From Alloscardovia macacae (GTDB lineage Bacteria; Actinomycetota; Actinomycetes; Actinomycetales; Bifidobacteriaceae), in contig NZ_MWWT01000001.1 in the NCBI RefSeq assembly GCF_002259705.1, positions 1 to 64,000 of the forward strand: a DNA stretch of 64,000 nt, given 5' to 3'. Under the pieces are notes generated by a model. That model had not been told where the DNA came from and ran no database searches. It saw only the letters and a program-made list of their open reading frames with translations. This document shows positions 1 to 9,532 of the stretch, piece after piece. Both the position numbers and the translations under genes were made by a program. Within the stretch, counting starts at the first letter, position 1. Each line of letters opens with the position of its first letter.

Positions 1-576
<576 letters not shown>

Positions 577-940
577 AAAATCGTGAAAGAATCCAATCAA
601 AGACTCTTAAAATAATAAAAAATCAACGAAAAACAACTAAAAAGTCATTCAACGCACAAAAATAGACACTCATTAAACTCTTCCAAGTACCCATATACAC
701 GGGCGAGTATCACTGGCATTATCAAAACATAAAAAGTAGTACAAAACACGCTCTTGAGTTCTCAAACCACCACAACACAAACACACACAAAACACTAAGA
801 AAAATGATTCATGCCGTATCAGGCAGCGAATAAAAACAATACACCACCACACCCCTCCCACGCAACCACGGCGTGTCGCAGCCAGAATTCACCGCGAACT
901 AGCACAGGACAGAGTGTGATGGTGTATATCCTACCTTCCC
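577..940 (-). promoter_or_regulatory. rRNA operon leader and upstream region
   Basis: This 364-base gene-free stretch separates the 16S 5' end from the GH3 gene. On the minus strand it contains TTTGAGAACTCAAGAG (751-766), resembling the conserved leader element of actinobacterial rRNA operons that takes part in processing or antitermination. A possible sigma-70 promoter is TTGCGT (860-865) and TATTGT (836-841) with an 18-base spacer, which would give a leader of about 250 bases. The leader element is fairly clear from its position and form. The promoter boxes are only a match by eye. No coding frame here looks real. Confidence 0.5.
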
Positions 941-3900
941 TTATGCCTTACGCTTCCGATACGCCCGTATGATGAGTACCTCTACACCGACGGCTACCAG
1001 TGCCAGTACTACATCGAGACCTATGGCCACCTTCATCCAGGTTTCCATCCCGCTCCGCGTATTACCAGCCGCATATGCGCGAGAATTGACCACGGTATAG
1101 AAGATGTCATGAGCCGCGCGACGCATGTACTGTACGTATACCGGGTTCGTCACATCGGACACGTAGTTCGTCCCCACATCGAACGTGGACAGCGTATTCG
1201 CACCACCTGCCGCGATAACCTGGTCTGCGCTCATGTAATATGAGCCCGCGAAGTAATCCGTATCGACGAAGCCACGGAATCCCCACTCATCGCGCAGAAC
1301 AGTGGTCAAAAGCTGCTTATTACCACCAGCCCAGATAGGCCCGATGTAGTTAAACGAGCTCATGACTGCCTTCGCGCCGCCCTGCTTCACACTCATTTCA
1401 AATGGTTTCAGATAGAGCTCACGCAGAGCCTGCTCCTGAATCCATTCACAGATCATAGACCAGCGGTTCGTCTCCTGCTCATTCAGCGCGAAGTGCTTCA
1501 TATAGCCATACACGCCCTTCTCCCAGGCTGCAGAAATAGCCTGCGAAGCCATGACACCAGAGATAACAGGATCTTCCGAGAAGTACTCATACGCGCGGCC
1601 TTCCAGCGCAGAACGATGGAGGTTCATGGATGGAGCATACCAGCCCGAAGCTCCCAGCTCATCAGCCATCTGGCCCATGTCAGAACCATACGTACGTGCC
1701 ATATCTTTATTCCACGTGGCAGCTATCATCACAGCAGACGGGAATCCTACGGATCCCTTCTTCGTGAAGTTATTACTCAGTGCAGATGGTCCATCTACAT
1801 CCACAGTCGTAGACTTGCCCACGGATGGAGCTGCAGCGGTCTGGAAGCCTCCGTGTGCGATGAGGTCTTGCATCTCAGGGATGGTCAGCTGATCAAGCAC
1901 GCTCTCCCATGCTGGGTCATCATAGGCTTTCCCCCGCATCTGAGAGAGCTGAGCATCACCCTTTACCCCAGTCTTCGGCATCTGAGCAGAATCATCCTTT
2001 TCGTGGGGATAATTCGAGGTATTGATGAATTGAGCTTTCTGCGCTTCCGGCATCTCGAAACTATCCGGAGCAGCCGTCGCCTGCGCGAAATTCGCGAAGC
2101 GGTTCGCGCGAGACAGATAGTTCACGCTCCCCTCGGCATACTCGAACTGATTCACAGCCGGAATCTTATCTCCCGCATGCGTACGCTCGGCCGAGTTATA
2201 GACGATAGTCTCCGGAACGCGGACCGTATCCTGCGCGAGAACGGTATGCGAGTCAGCCTGCACAGAAATGCCATAATCGCCAGCCTCAAGCACATACGCC
2301 TTCGCATTCTTCGCATCATACGACGCGAGATCATCCACGGACAGTTCCACGGATACAGTCTGCGACTCGCCTGGCTGTAAAAGCTTCGTCTTCTCAAAAC
2401 CCAGCAGCACAGTGGACGCCTTCTCTATACCGCGCTGTGCATCTTCCGCCGTGTACGGAGGCTGACCGTAGACCTGCACGACGTCCTTACCAGCGACTGA
2501 ACCTGTATTCGTCACCGTCACATCCACAGAGATCTTCCCGGATTCAGCATCGTAGCGTACCGGACTCATCGTCTGCGCAAACTGGGTGTACGACAGCCCA
2601 TATCCGAACGGGAACTGCACAGTACGGGCGTAATCGATGACGCCTTCTGCCGCAGCCGTCTCGAACCAGCGGTAGCCCACATAAATGCCTTCCACATAAT
2701 TCACGAAAGTCGGAACAGCACCGCCCATGTACGGATCCTTCTTATCCACCATGAACTCATTCATATTCGTATAGGCGAAGTTCCCCACATTATTCCACCA
2801 CGGAGTCTGCTTCTGGTCGTAGACGAGCGTATCCGTGGTCTTACCAGAAGGATTCGTCTCGCCAGACAGAATGCGGCCGAGTGCGTTAAATCCAGTCTGA
2901 CCAGGACCGGCTACCCAGAGAGCAGACTTCACGTGGTCGTAGTCATTCAAGAAGCCGAACTCGAGTGGGTTGAGACCATCATAGACCACGACGACATTCT
3001 CGAAGCGCTCGTTCACGAGATTCAGCAGATCACGCTCCGTACGGCTGAGCTGCAAGTAGGACCGCCCTTCTTCAAAGTCCTTATAATCGCTGGAATTCTC
3101 CGTATAGTTCACCTTGCTCATATCCGCTGGGAGGTCGTCACCCTCACCACCCGTGCGAGCGAGCACCACTACGGCTGTGGAGGAATACTCGCGTGCCGAA
3201 TCGAGAAGAGACTGTGATGCCTCATAATCCTTCACCGTAGGCTCTGGAAGAGTCCAGTCGCTAGCTTTCGGGTTATTCCCCACGGCACCACGCTGCACCT
3301 TCTTCTGCGCATCATACTCGGCATAGAACTTCTCGAGCTGAGGATTCAGCTGGAACCCGGCATTCTTCAGACCATCGGTCAGAGATACACGTTCGTAGAT
3401 GTCATTCAGAGCGCCTGCTCCTGAGCCACCGTAGACTGGGCGTGCGCTGGACCAGCCAAAGACGTTCAGCTTGCTGTTCTTCTGGAGAGGGAGGCCGGCG
3501 TCTGCGCTGCTCGCGCTGTCTGCGCTGCTCGAACCGTTCGAACCGTTCGAACCGTCGGCACTGCTCGAGCTCACAGCACCGCCGTTTTTCAGCAGCACGA
3601 TACCTTCACCCGCTATGTCTTCGATGTGCTGGTTTGCCCGGCGGATCGTGGAAGCTGAGATGTTCCCGCTGCCCCCTGTGGACAGCGTCAGCAGCGTACT
3701 CAGGGGCCCGAAGCTCACGAGATTTGCTATAACCACTATTCCTGCGATAAGGCCCACAAGTATCTCACGGCGAATGAGCGCTCGAAGTGCATATTTCGGC
3801 CCAGTTTTCACTCCTGTGCTCGCGCCGCTTATCTGTTCCGATTTCTCGTCACTACTGACTTTCGTAAAAACGTGATTCGTCATCATAGCCACCACAGCTA

Positions 3901-3985
3901 TGAAGACGAGTACACCTAATGCGATGAGATAATTCCTGCATAAGTTCAGGATGCTGATGACATCGCTCATATTCAGCTGAATCAT
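941..3985 (-). CDS. membrane-tethered glycoside hydrolase family 3 beta-glucosidase, permuted domain order
   Basis: A 1014-residue protein with GH3 domains in reversed order. The alpha/beta sandwich (GIVLLKNGG, about residues 125-480) comes first, then a fibronectin III-like domain (about 490-590), then the TIM barrel (about 690-960) ending in the nucleophile motif GFVDTDYF, with Asp910 as the likely catalytic nucleophile. Reversed GH3 enzymes are known in bifidobacteria and ruminococci. Two hydrophobic helices sit at the N-terminus (about 18-40 and 75-105) and one at the C-terminus (about 985-1005, followed by RKRK). The catalytic part therefore probably faces outward and is tethered at both ends. 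A Ser/Gly/Asp/Ala-rich stretch (about 135-165) lies inside the first domain. Substrate is unknown; cleavage of beta-linked glucosides is inferred from the family. The start at 3985 has a GAGG box; Met6 is an alternative. It is divergent from the LytTR cluster. Confidence 0.9.
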   Translation of the reverse strand: MIQLNMSDVISILNLCRNYLIALGVLVFIAVVAMMTNHVFTKVSSDEKSEQISGASTGVKTGPKYALRALIRREILVGLIAGIVVIANLVSFGPLSTLLTLSTGGSGNISASTIRRANQHIEDIAGEGIVLLKNGGAVSSSSADGSNGSNGSSSADSASSADAGLPLQKNSKLNVFGWSSARPVYGGSGAGALNDIYERVSLTDGLKNAGFQLNPQLEKFYAEYDAQKKVQRGAVGNNPKASDWTLPEPTVKDYEASQSLLDSAREYSSTAVVVLARTGGEGDDLPADMSKVNYTENSSDYKDFEEGRSYLQLSRTERDLLNLVNERFENVVVVYDGLNPLEFGFLNDYDHVKSALWVAGPGQTGFNALGRILSGETNPSGKTTDTLVYDQKQTPWWNNVGNFAYTNMNEFMVDKKDPYMGGAVPTFVNYVEGIYVGYRWFETAAAEGVIDYARTVQFPFGYGLSYTQFAQTMSPVRYDAESGKISVDVTVTNTGSVAGKDVVQVYGQPPYTAEDAQRGIEKASTVLLGFEKTKLLQPGESQTVSVELSVDDLASYDAKNAKAYVLEAGDYGISVQADSHTVLAQDTVRVPETIVYNSAERTHAGDKIPAVNQFEYAEGSVNYLSRANRFANFAQATAAPDSFEMPEAQKAQFINTSNYPHEKDDSAQMPKTGVKGDAQLSQMRGKAYDDPAWESVLDQLTIPEMQDLIAHGGFQTAAAPSVGKSTTVDVDGPSALSNNFTKKGSVGFPSAVMIAATWNKDMARTYGSDMGQMADELGASGWYAPSMNLHRSALEGRAYEYFSEDPVISGVMASQAISAAWEKGVYGYMKHFALNEQETNRWSMICEWIQEQALRELYLKPFEMSVKQGGAKAVMSSFNYIGPIWAGGNKQLLTTVLRDEWGFRGFVDTDYFAGSYYMSADQVIAAGGANTLSTFDVGTNYVSDVTNPVYVQYMRRAAHDIFYTVVNSRAYAAGNTRSGMETWMKVAIGLDVVLALVAVGVEVLIIRAYRKRKA

Positions 3986-4363
3986 ATACCTAACCTCGTC
4001 GTTCTCTGTATCTGCTCTGTTATGGTTTTATCCTGTATGATCCTGTATGCACGGCCATGCGTGTGATACGTACGCCTCACACACCGGGCTGCATATACTT
4101 TCACAGTACGGCGTCGTTATACGAGAGCAGAGAGCCCTCCACACGTTTGGTCATAAAATCGCCGTAAACGGGGATGAGCTGACCCCACCTGAGCTGCCCC
4201 CCATAAGCTGTCCCCTCACAGGAACCACACCCCGCATAAACCACCACAGCCCGCATGTCCATGTCTGTCATTCCAGTACGCTAGAAGATATCGCACAGAA
4301 GCCTGTGAAAAAGCACACGCAGAAAGACCCCATTACACAGCACAGCCATAAGGAGCACGCACA
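3986..4363. promoter_or_regulatory. divergent intergenic region, GH3 / LytTR operon
   Basis: This 378-base gap must hold the promoters of both divergent units. I see no convincing sigma-70 hexamer pair and no clear paired 9-bp direct repeats of the kind LytTR regulators bind. A 106-codon frame (4047-4367, plus) is open, but its His/Thr/Pro-rich composition and lack of a ribosome binding site argue against a gene. No autoinducing-peptide precursor could be recognised here. Confidence 0.4.
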
Positions 4364-5143
4364 GTGATTCATCTCGCTATCGTCGAAGATAACGATGCCA
4401 CAGCACAGCTCCTGTGCTCATATCTCGAAAAGTTTTCACGAGAGCAGTCTGTTCACAAGGGTCAGACTCCCCCACCTCAGACATTCACCATCCAGAGATT
4501 CGCCACAGCTGATTCCTTTCTCGAGGCATATTCTCAGAACTTTCATCTCGTCTTCCTCGACATTCAGATGCCCGGCACAGATGGAATGAACGCTGCCCAG
4601 ATACTGCGAGCGCGCGACTCGAACGTCAGCATCGTCTTCATCACGAGTTTGGCGCAGTTTGCCATGCAGGGGTATTCTGTCAGCGCTCTCGATTACATCG
4701 TCAAGCCACTTGATTATCCACGCTTCTCCACGAAAATGCATCGTATTATGCGTTCACTACCCGCCGTACGAGCTCTCGACCAGCCATCGATCCTCATCTC
4801 ATCCGCAGGAAAACGGCATGTTCTGTCCGCACAGGACGTGTATTACGTCCACGTAGAAGACCACCATGTGACTCTTTCCACGAGTGCTGGCACGCTCCCT
4901 GTCTCTTCCAGTCTCCGTTCTCTACAGAACGACTGTGAGCGCCTCGGACTCGTGCGTATCAGCGCGAAGGCTATGGTCAATTACCGCTTTGTGACACGTA
5001 TGGATAGAACATCTGTCACGGTTCTGCAGCCTGGTTCTTCTCCTAGTGTGACACTTCCCCTCTCTCGCGCCCGTAGCTCCGCTGCTCGTGCACAGCTTAC
5101 TCAGCTCCTCGCTTCTGGAGGACGTACTGGAGGCACCGTATGA
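4364..5143 (+). CDS. LytTR-family response regulator
   Basis: A 259-residue regulator of the AgrA/LytR class. The receiver domain (about 1-130) has the acidic pair Glu8-Asp9 (IVEDND), phosphoacceptor Asp66 (LVFLDIQMPG), the Thr of IVFITS and the Lys of DYIVKPL, so it looks phosphorylatable. The C-terminal LytTR DNA-binding domain (about 145-245) includes the VYYVHVEDHHVTL strand pattern. Its stop overlaps the start of the kinase gene by 4 bases (ATGA), giving translational coupling. It is the first gene of a three-gene operon with a hairpin terminator after the third gene. The target is unknown; the divergent GH3 gene or the operon itself are candidates by position only. Confidence 0.9.
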   Translation: MIHLAIVEDNDATAQLLCSYLEKFSREQSVHKGQTPPPQTFTIQRFATADSFLEAYSQNFHLVFLDIQMPGTDGMNAAQILRARDSNVSIVFITSLAQFAMQGYSVSALDYIVKPLDYPRFSTKMHRIMRSLPAVRALDQPSILISSAGKRHVLSAQDVYYVHVEDHHVTLSTSAGTLPVSSSLRSLQNDCERLGLVRISAKAMVNYRFVTRMDRTSVTVLQPGSSPSVTLPLSRARSSAARAQLTQLLASGGRTGGTV

Positions 5144-6468
5144 CTATCACTCAGATTCTTTCCCCGTCCCCTCTCCAGTGGACGAATATCCAGATCATGC
5201 TCGAGGCTTTGCTCGCTGGTCATCTCGTCGCGCTCAAGTTACAGAAACGTTCTCATTACTGGGCACGCGTATTCATCACGTCACTCCTGAGCTGCATCAT
5301 CGTAGCATCCATACCGGTAAACCAGATGGGTACTCCTTCTGTTCTTCTTTCTGGAATTCTGCTGTATTCATGCGCTCTTCTCGTCCTCACGGTCGCGCTG
5401 TACGCATGTTACCGAGAGACTGCATGGACAGTACTGTTCTGCGCGGTGGCCGGATATACTATCCAGCATCTGCTGTCTGCTCTGAATACACTCGCCGAGC
5501 GCATACACGCGTATGATGCTCTCTCCTCTTTATTTCCAGCATTCCCCGGTCTACGCATAGTGACGTACCTCGCTCTGCTTCTGTCCGTGTATCTCGTCTG
5601 CTTTTCGACTGTCTGCCGTCCGGCGCGTACGCTCGGACACATTATGGTGGAGAACCGCTCGATGATAGTTCTGACTATCGTGGCTGCCTGCGCGGATATC
5701 GCGTTAAGCTTCTACGTTTTCCAACTTTTCCTCGACTACCCTTCATCGCCTTTCGGAGTCGTCCTCGCTCTTTACGATGCCCTCTTATGCGCACTCCTGC
5801 TCTATATGCTCTTCGAACTCGCTATAAACCGTTCTCTCAAAGAGCGCGCCTCGACTGTGGAACGCCTTCTCGACGATCAGCGCCAGCAGTATGCCATGAG
5901 TGCAGATATTATCGAACGTGTAAATATAAAAACTCATGACCTTAAGCATCAGCTCACCGTTTCTCCGAGCGTCCAGAATCTACTTCATGATTATGAGTCG
6001 GTCTATCATACAGGAAGTTCTGCGCTCGACCTTCTCCTATCCCAGAAGCATTCTGAGATAGAGAATCTCGGGATAGACTTTTCCTGTATGGCAGACGGAC
6101 AGTCTCTCAGCTCTCTAGCAGACGATGACGTCTATGCGCTCTGCGGAAATATCCTTGATAATGCTGTGAATGCCTTGAGCGCTATCTCTCCAGTGTCTGA
6201 GCGTCTTCTCGTGCTCACCATAAAAACTCAGGGAGAGCTCCTTCTCATTCATGAAGAGAATCCTTTCGTAGGTTCACTCGCCTATGCGGATGGACTGCCT
6301 CTTACCACCCAAGAGAATGAAAACTACGCGCATGGTTTCGGAACAGCATCCATACGACGTATCGTGGAGAACTATCGAGGGACTCTCTATCTCCATGACC
6401 GCGATGGATGGTTCTACGTGGACATCGCTATCCCTTTGCCCTCTGAAGATCCGGCGAACGCGAGGTAA
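5140..6468 (+). CDS. AgrC-like membrane histidine kinase (GHKL ATPase)
   Basis: A 442-residue sensor kinase. The N-terminal part (about 15-230) has roughly six to seven hydrophobic segments, as in peptide-sensing AgrC/BlpH kinases. A short coiled stretch leads to the phosphoacceptor motif THDLKHQL with His266. The ATPase domain has an N-box (GNILDNAVNAL, about 336-346) and a G-box (HGFGTASIRRIVENY, about 395-410). It starts inside the stop of the first regulator and ends 5 bases before the second, so one transcript probably makes all three. In this family the signal is usually a secreted peptide, but no precursor gene or processing protease is visible nearby. The signal is therefore unknown. 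Confidence 0.88.
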   Translation: MTITQILSPSPLQWTNIQIMLEALLAGHLVALKLQKRSHYWARVFITSLLSCIIVASIPVNQMGTPSVLLSGILLYSCALLVLTVALYACYRETAWTVLFCAVAGYTIQHLLSALNTLAERIHAYDALSSLFPAFPGLRIVTYLALLLSVYLVCFSTVCRPARTLGHIMVENRSMIVLTIVAACADIALSFYVFQLFLDYPSSPFGVVLALYDALLCALLLYMLFELAINRSLKERASTVERLLDDQRQQYAMSADIIERVNIKTHDLKHQLTVSPSVQNLLHDYESVYHTGSSALDLLLSQKHSEIENLGIDFSCMADGQSLSSLADDDVYALCGNILDNAVNALSAISPVSERLLVLTIKTQGELLLIHEENPFVGSLAYADGLPLTTQENENYAHGFGTASIRRIVENYRGTLYLHDRDGWFYVDIAIPLPSEDPANAR

Positions 6469-6473
6469 CAGCC

Positions 6474-7157
6474 ATGTCTCTCCGCCCACGGATAGCACTG
6501 CTCAGTACAGACAAGTCCTGCATCACTGTAGTGCAGGAGGTTCTCGAAGGTCAGAATCTCAGTATCTATAGTGATTCTCAGGCTTTTCTCGACTCGTATG
6601 AACCAGAGTATGCTGTTCTTATCCTCGACCTCGAGATGAGCTCCCATGTCCTCCCTCTGGCTGAAAGAGTCCGCCAGCACGATGCTGCAGTGCGCATCAT
6701 TCTTCTCGCGAAATCTCCACGCTATGCTTTGCTCGGGTATTCCCTCCATGCGTCGGCCTATCTTCTGAAGCCTTTGAGTGTAGAGACGTTCCGCACAGAG
6801 TGGAACCACATCAGAACGCATCTTATTAAGCCAGAGGATACTATCCTTATTCCAGTCTCTGGCACATCCGTGCGCATCCTCATATCCCATATTCTCTTTA
6901 TCGAGTCTGTGAAGCATACCATCACCGTGCACACTCTCGAAGGACAGATATCCACGACTCTATCTCTCACCACTTTCGAAGAGTTACTCTCTTCTTCTCT
7001 CTTTTTCCGCTGTCATGCCTCGTATATCGTGAACCTTACAGCTATCACCGAAGTAAGAGATACTGACTGCGTCCTCACTACCGGTGAATACATCCGTATA
7101 GCGAGAAATAGGCGTAAAGAGTTTCTCTCTCGCCTTTCATCCACAATTACAGCATGA
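6474..7157 (+). CDS. second LytTR regulator with a degenerate receiver domain
   Basis: A 227-residue protein with a receiver-like domain (about 5-115) and a LytTR domain (about 125-222; HILFIESVKHTITVH and FRCHASYIVNL are typical). A candidate phosphoacceptor Asp52 (VLILDLEM) and the Lys of YLLKPLS remain. The acidic pair after the first strand is reduced to one Asp (LLSTDKS), and the Thr/Ser after the fourth strand appears replaced (IILLAKSP). This suggests a pseudo-receiver that is poorly phosphorylated or not at all. It is cotranscribed with the kinase. It may act as a constitutive co-regulator or dimer partner of the first regulator, but that is inference. Confidence 0.85.
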   Translation: MSLRPRIALLSTDKSCITVVQEVLEGQNLSIYSDSQAFLDSYEPEYAVLILDLEMSSHVLPLAERVRQHDAAVRIILLAKSPRYALLGYSLHASAYLLKPLSVETFRTEWNHIRTHLIKPEDTILIPVSGTSVRILISHILFIESVKHTITVHTLEGQISTTLSLTTFEELLSSSLFFRCHASYIVNLTAITEVRDTDCVLTTGEYIRIARNRRKEFLSRLSSTITA

Positions 7158-7160
7158 TGA

Positions 7161-7197
7161 AAGGGCTGTATCCTCTCAGAGAAAAGATACAGCCCTT
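7161..7197. terminator. bidirectional hairpin terminator
   Basis: A perfect 12-bp stem (AAGGGCTGTATC, 7161-7172, with GATACAGCCCTT, 7186-7197) and a 13-base loop lie between the convergent LytTR operon and the 6-phosphogluconate dehydrogenase gene. The stem begins 3 bases after the regulator stop. It can serve both directions, although the T runs are short. Confidence 0.75.
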
Positions 7198-7216
7198 ACA
7201 TAAGTGAGGATTGACA

Positions 7217-8092
7217 CTACCCCTTCGTCACATGCCCACCAAACTGCGCACGCAGCGAGGACACCACACGCAGGGTATCATCGCCACCGCCACGGGAGGT
7301 CTGGCGCGCCCAGAGTGCGGACGCAGTGGCAGGAGTCGGCACACCCAGTTCGAGTGCAGCTTCTACCATCCATTTGGCTTCGCCGGACTCATTTGCCACA
7401 GGTGGCATCTCATGCAAGGTCGGATCAGATGCAGCAGCGCGCGCGAAGAGGTCGAGCAGCCAGGACTGCACCACGGAGCCTTGACGCCAGGAGGTCATCA
7501 CTTCAGCCGGCGAATCTATAAGAGACGAGCGCATCATAGTCTCGAAGCCTTCACCGAAGGCCTGCATCATGCCGTATTCGATGCCGTTATGCACCATCTT
7601 CGCGAAGTGTCCGCCGCCCACTGGTCCGGCGAGTACGAGTCCGTCCACACCAGCTGGCTTGAGCGTCTCGAAGATAGGCAGCGCGCGTTCATAGTCCTCC
7701 CGCTCACCGCCCGCCATGAGCGCATAGCCACGCTCTTTGCCCCAGACGCCGCCCGATACGCCCACGTCGAGGAAGTGGATGCCGCGTTCTGCCAGTTCGG
7801 CTGCGTGACGCTGGTCGTCCGTATAGCGCGTGTTTCCGCCGTCGATGACGAGGTCGCCCTCCTCGAGCAGTCCACCGAGGGACGTGATAATCTGGTCGGT
7901 CGGCTCGCCCGCTGGGACCATGACCCACACGATGCGCGGTGCGTCGAGCGCGGATACGAGCGCGTCGAGGCTGTCCACGTCACGCTCCGAGTCCGGTGAG
8001 ACGTCGAAGCCCACGACCTCGTGTCCGCCTTCGCGCAGACGCTTGAGCATGTTTCCGCCCATACGGCCGAGTCCTATGATACCGAGTTTCAT
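7217..8092 (-). CDS. gnd: 6-phosphogluconate dehydrogenase, decarboxylating, short form
   Basis: The 291-residue product would oxidise and decarboxylate 6-phosphogluconate to ribulose 5-phosphate. The N-terminus MKLGIIGLGRMGGNM is the nucleotide-binding motif, and DVGVSGGVWGKERGYALM is the substrate-binding signature. The length fits the short YqeC-type enzymes (about 300) rather than the long form (about 470). I chose ATG 8092 because GGAGG precedes it by 7 bases and because the Rossmann motif begins there; the frame is open 36 codons further but without family similarity. It is the last gene of gntK-gntP-gnd on the minus strand and completes conversion of imported gluconate to a pentose phosphate that can feed the bifid shunt. 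Confidence 0.93.
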   Translation of the reverse strand: MKLGIIGLGRMGGNMLKRLREGGHEVVGFDVSPDSERDVDSLDALVSALDAPRIVWVMVPAGEPTDQIITSLGGLLEEGDLVIDGGNTRYTDDQRHAAELAERGIHFLDVGVSGGVWGKERGYALMAGGEREDYERALPIFETLKPAGVDGLVLAGPVGGGHFAKMVHNGIEYGMMQAFGEGFETMMRSSLIDSPAEVMTSWRQGSVVQSWLLDLFARAAASDPTLHEMPPVANESGEAKWMVEAALELGVPTPATASALWARQTSRGGGDDTLRVVSSLRAQFGGHVTKG

Positions 8093-8124
8093 TTTTCTGT
8101 CCTCCAATTCTTCCTCTGCACGTC

Positions 8125-9477
8125 CTAGTGCACGACTACAGAGACGAGTAGTACGATGACGAGCCCACACACAGACAGTGCTGTCTCCATAAGGGACCAC
8201 GTCTTAAAGGTCTGACCCACAGTCATCCCAAAGTATTCCTTCACCAGCCAGAATCCCGCATCATTGACATGAGACAGGAAGATGGACCCTGCTCCGATGG
8301 CCAGCACGAGCAGAGACAGCTGGACTGGGGAGAGATTCACAGCCAGTGGCGCGATGATGCCCGAGGCCGTCACTGTGGCCACGGTGGCCGAGCCAGTAGC
8401 CAGGCGGATGAGCACTGCCACGAGCCATCCCGCGAAGAGCGGATTCATATTCGCTTCGGTGATGCTGTGCGCTATCACTTCGCCTATGCCCGAGTCCACG
8501 AGTGTCTGCTTAAAACCGCCTCCTGCTGCCACGATGAGCAGGATTCCGGCTATGGATGCGAACGATGAGCCCACGATGGAATTGAGCTTCTCGCGAGCCC
8601 AGCCAGCGCGGAAAGCCAGCAGAACCATGGCATACACGGTCGTGATGGTCAGCGCTTCCAGCGGCGTGCCCACCCAGACGATGGCGCGACCAGCCGGCGA
8701 GGCCTTCAGCCCGGCGAGGTCCACCACGCTCGCCGCGAGCATGAGCAGAACCGGCAGAATGATGACGCTGACGGCCTCGAGGAAGCTCGGACGGCCGGAC
8801 TGACCAGAATTGCCCTCGCCCTCGCCCTCACTCTGCGCGGACGTCTCAGCTCCCGGCGCCATGATGGGCACCCAGCGCACCATGAGGCGAGCCAGAAGCG
8901 GACCGGACAGGATGACCGTCGGCACAGCGATGAGCAAGCCGAGCCCGAGCGTCATCCCCAGATGCGCATGCAGCGCGTCGATGGCTACGAGCGGGCCAGG
9001 ATGCGGCGGCACGAACGCGTGGAGCGCGGACAGGCCGGCGAGGGCCGGAATGCCGAGCGCGACCACAGGCATCTTCGCGCGGCGTGCCACGAGCAGAATA
9101 ATAGGAATGAGGATGACCACGCCCACCTCGAAGAAGAGCGGAATGCCCACGATGAACGCGCTCAGAGCCATGGCCCAGCCGAGCTTATTCTTCGGCGCTT
9201 TAGCGAGAATGGTATCCACGATGACGTCCGCCCCGCCCGAGCGCGTCAGCAGAATGCCTATGATCCCACCGAGCGCGATGAGCAGCCCCACGCCCGAGAC
9301 CGTGCTGCCCACGCCGGTGGTGAAGCTGGCGAAGCTTTTATCATACGGAACGCCGGCCAGGATAGCAGTGGCGGCCGAGCCGAGCATGAGTGCGAGGAAT
9401 GGGTGCAGTTTCACCACGGCTATGAGTATGACTATGAGCGCTATACCGAGCAGCGCTGCTATGATTAACGAACTCAT
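8125..9477 (-). CDS. gntP: GntP-family gluconate:proton symporter
   Basis: A 450-residue integral membrane protein with about 12 hydrophobic segments and GntP-family motifs: HPFLALMLG near the N-terminus, PLFFEVGVVILIP and HPGPLVAID. It imports gluconate or a related sugar acid. The start at 9477 (MSSLIIAALLG) is set by AAGGAGGA directly upstream and by the first transmembrane helix; the frame extends 50 codons further, but that part is Arg-rich and implausible. It lies between gntK (55 bases upstream) and gnd (32 bases downstream) in one transcription unit. Confidence 0.93.
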   Translation of the reverse strand: MSSLIIAALLGIALIVILIAVVKLHPFLALMLGSAATAILAGVPYDKSFASFTTGVGSTVSGVGLLIALGGIIGILLTRSGGADVIVDTILAKAPKNKLGWAMALSAFIVGIPLFFEVGVVILIPIILLVARRAKMPVVALGIPALAGLSALHAFVPPHPGPLVAIDALHAHLGMTLGLGLLIAVPTVILSGPLLARLMVRWVPIMAPGAETSAQSEGEGEGNSGQSGRPSFLEAVSVIILPVLLMLAASVVDLAGLKASPAGRAIVWVGTPLEALTITTVYAMVLLAFRAGWAREKLNSIVGSSFASIAGILLIVAAGGGFKQTLVDSGIGEVIAHSITEANMNPLFAGWLVAVLIRLATGSATVATVTASGIIAPLAVNLSPVQLSLLVLAIGAGSIFLSHVNDAGFWLVKEYFGMTVGQTFKTWSLMETALSVCGLVIVLLVSVVVH

Positions 9478-9532
9478 CACATCCTCCTTGATTTGTGTGA
9501 GTGTGCTGTCTGAGTGTGCTATATGGAGCCGG

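Noticed and set aside
1493-2380. 295-codon open frame on the plus strand inside the GH3 gene
   Set aside because: It is antisense to a well-supported GH3 coding region, has an Arg/His/Ile-rich composition and no ribosome binding site.
3530-3570. Short tandem repeats (CGAACCGTT) considered as a repeat array
   Set aside because: They encode a Ser/Gly/Asn-rich protein segment of the GH3 enzyme; copy number is small and there are no spacers as in CRISPR.
4047-4367. 106-codon frame upstream of the LytTR operon, considered as a signal peptide precursor
   Set aside because: No ribosome binding site, no leader or processing motif, a His/Pro/Thr-rich sequence, and it overlaps the regulator start.
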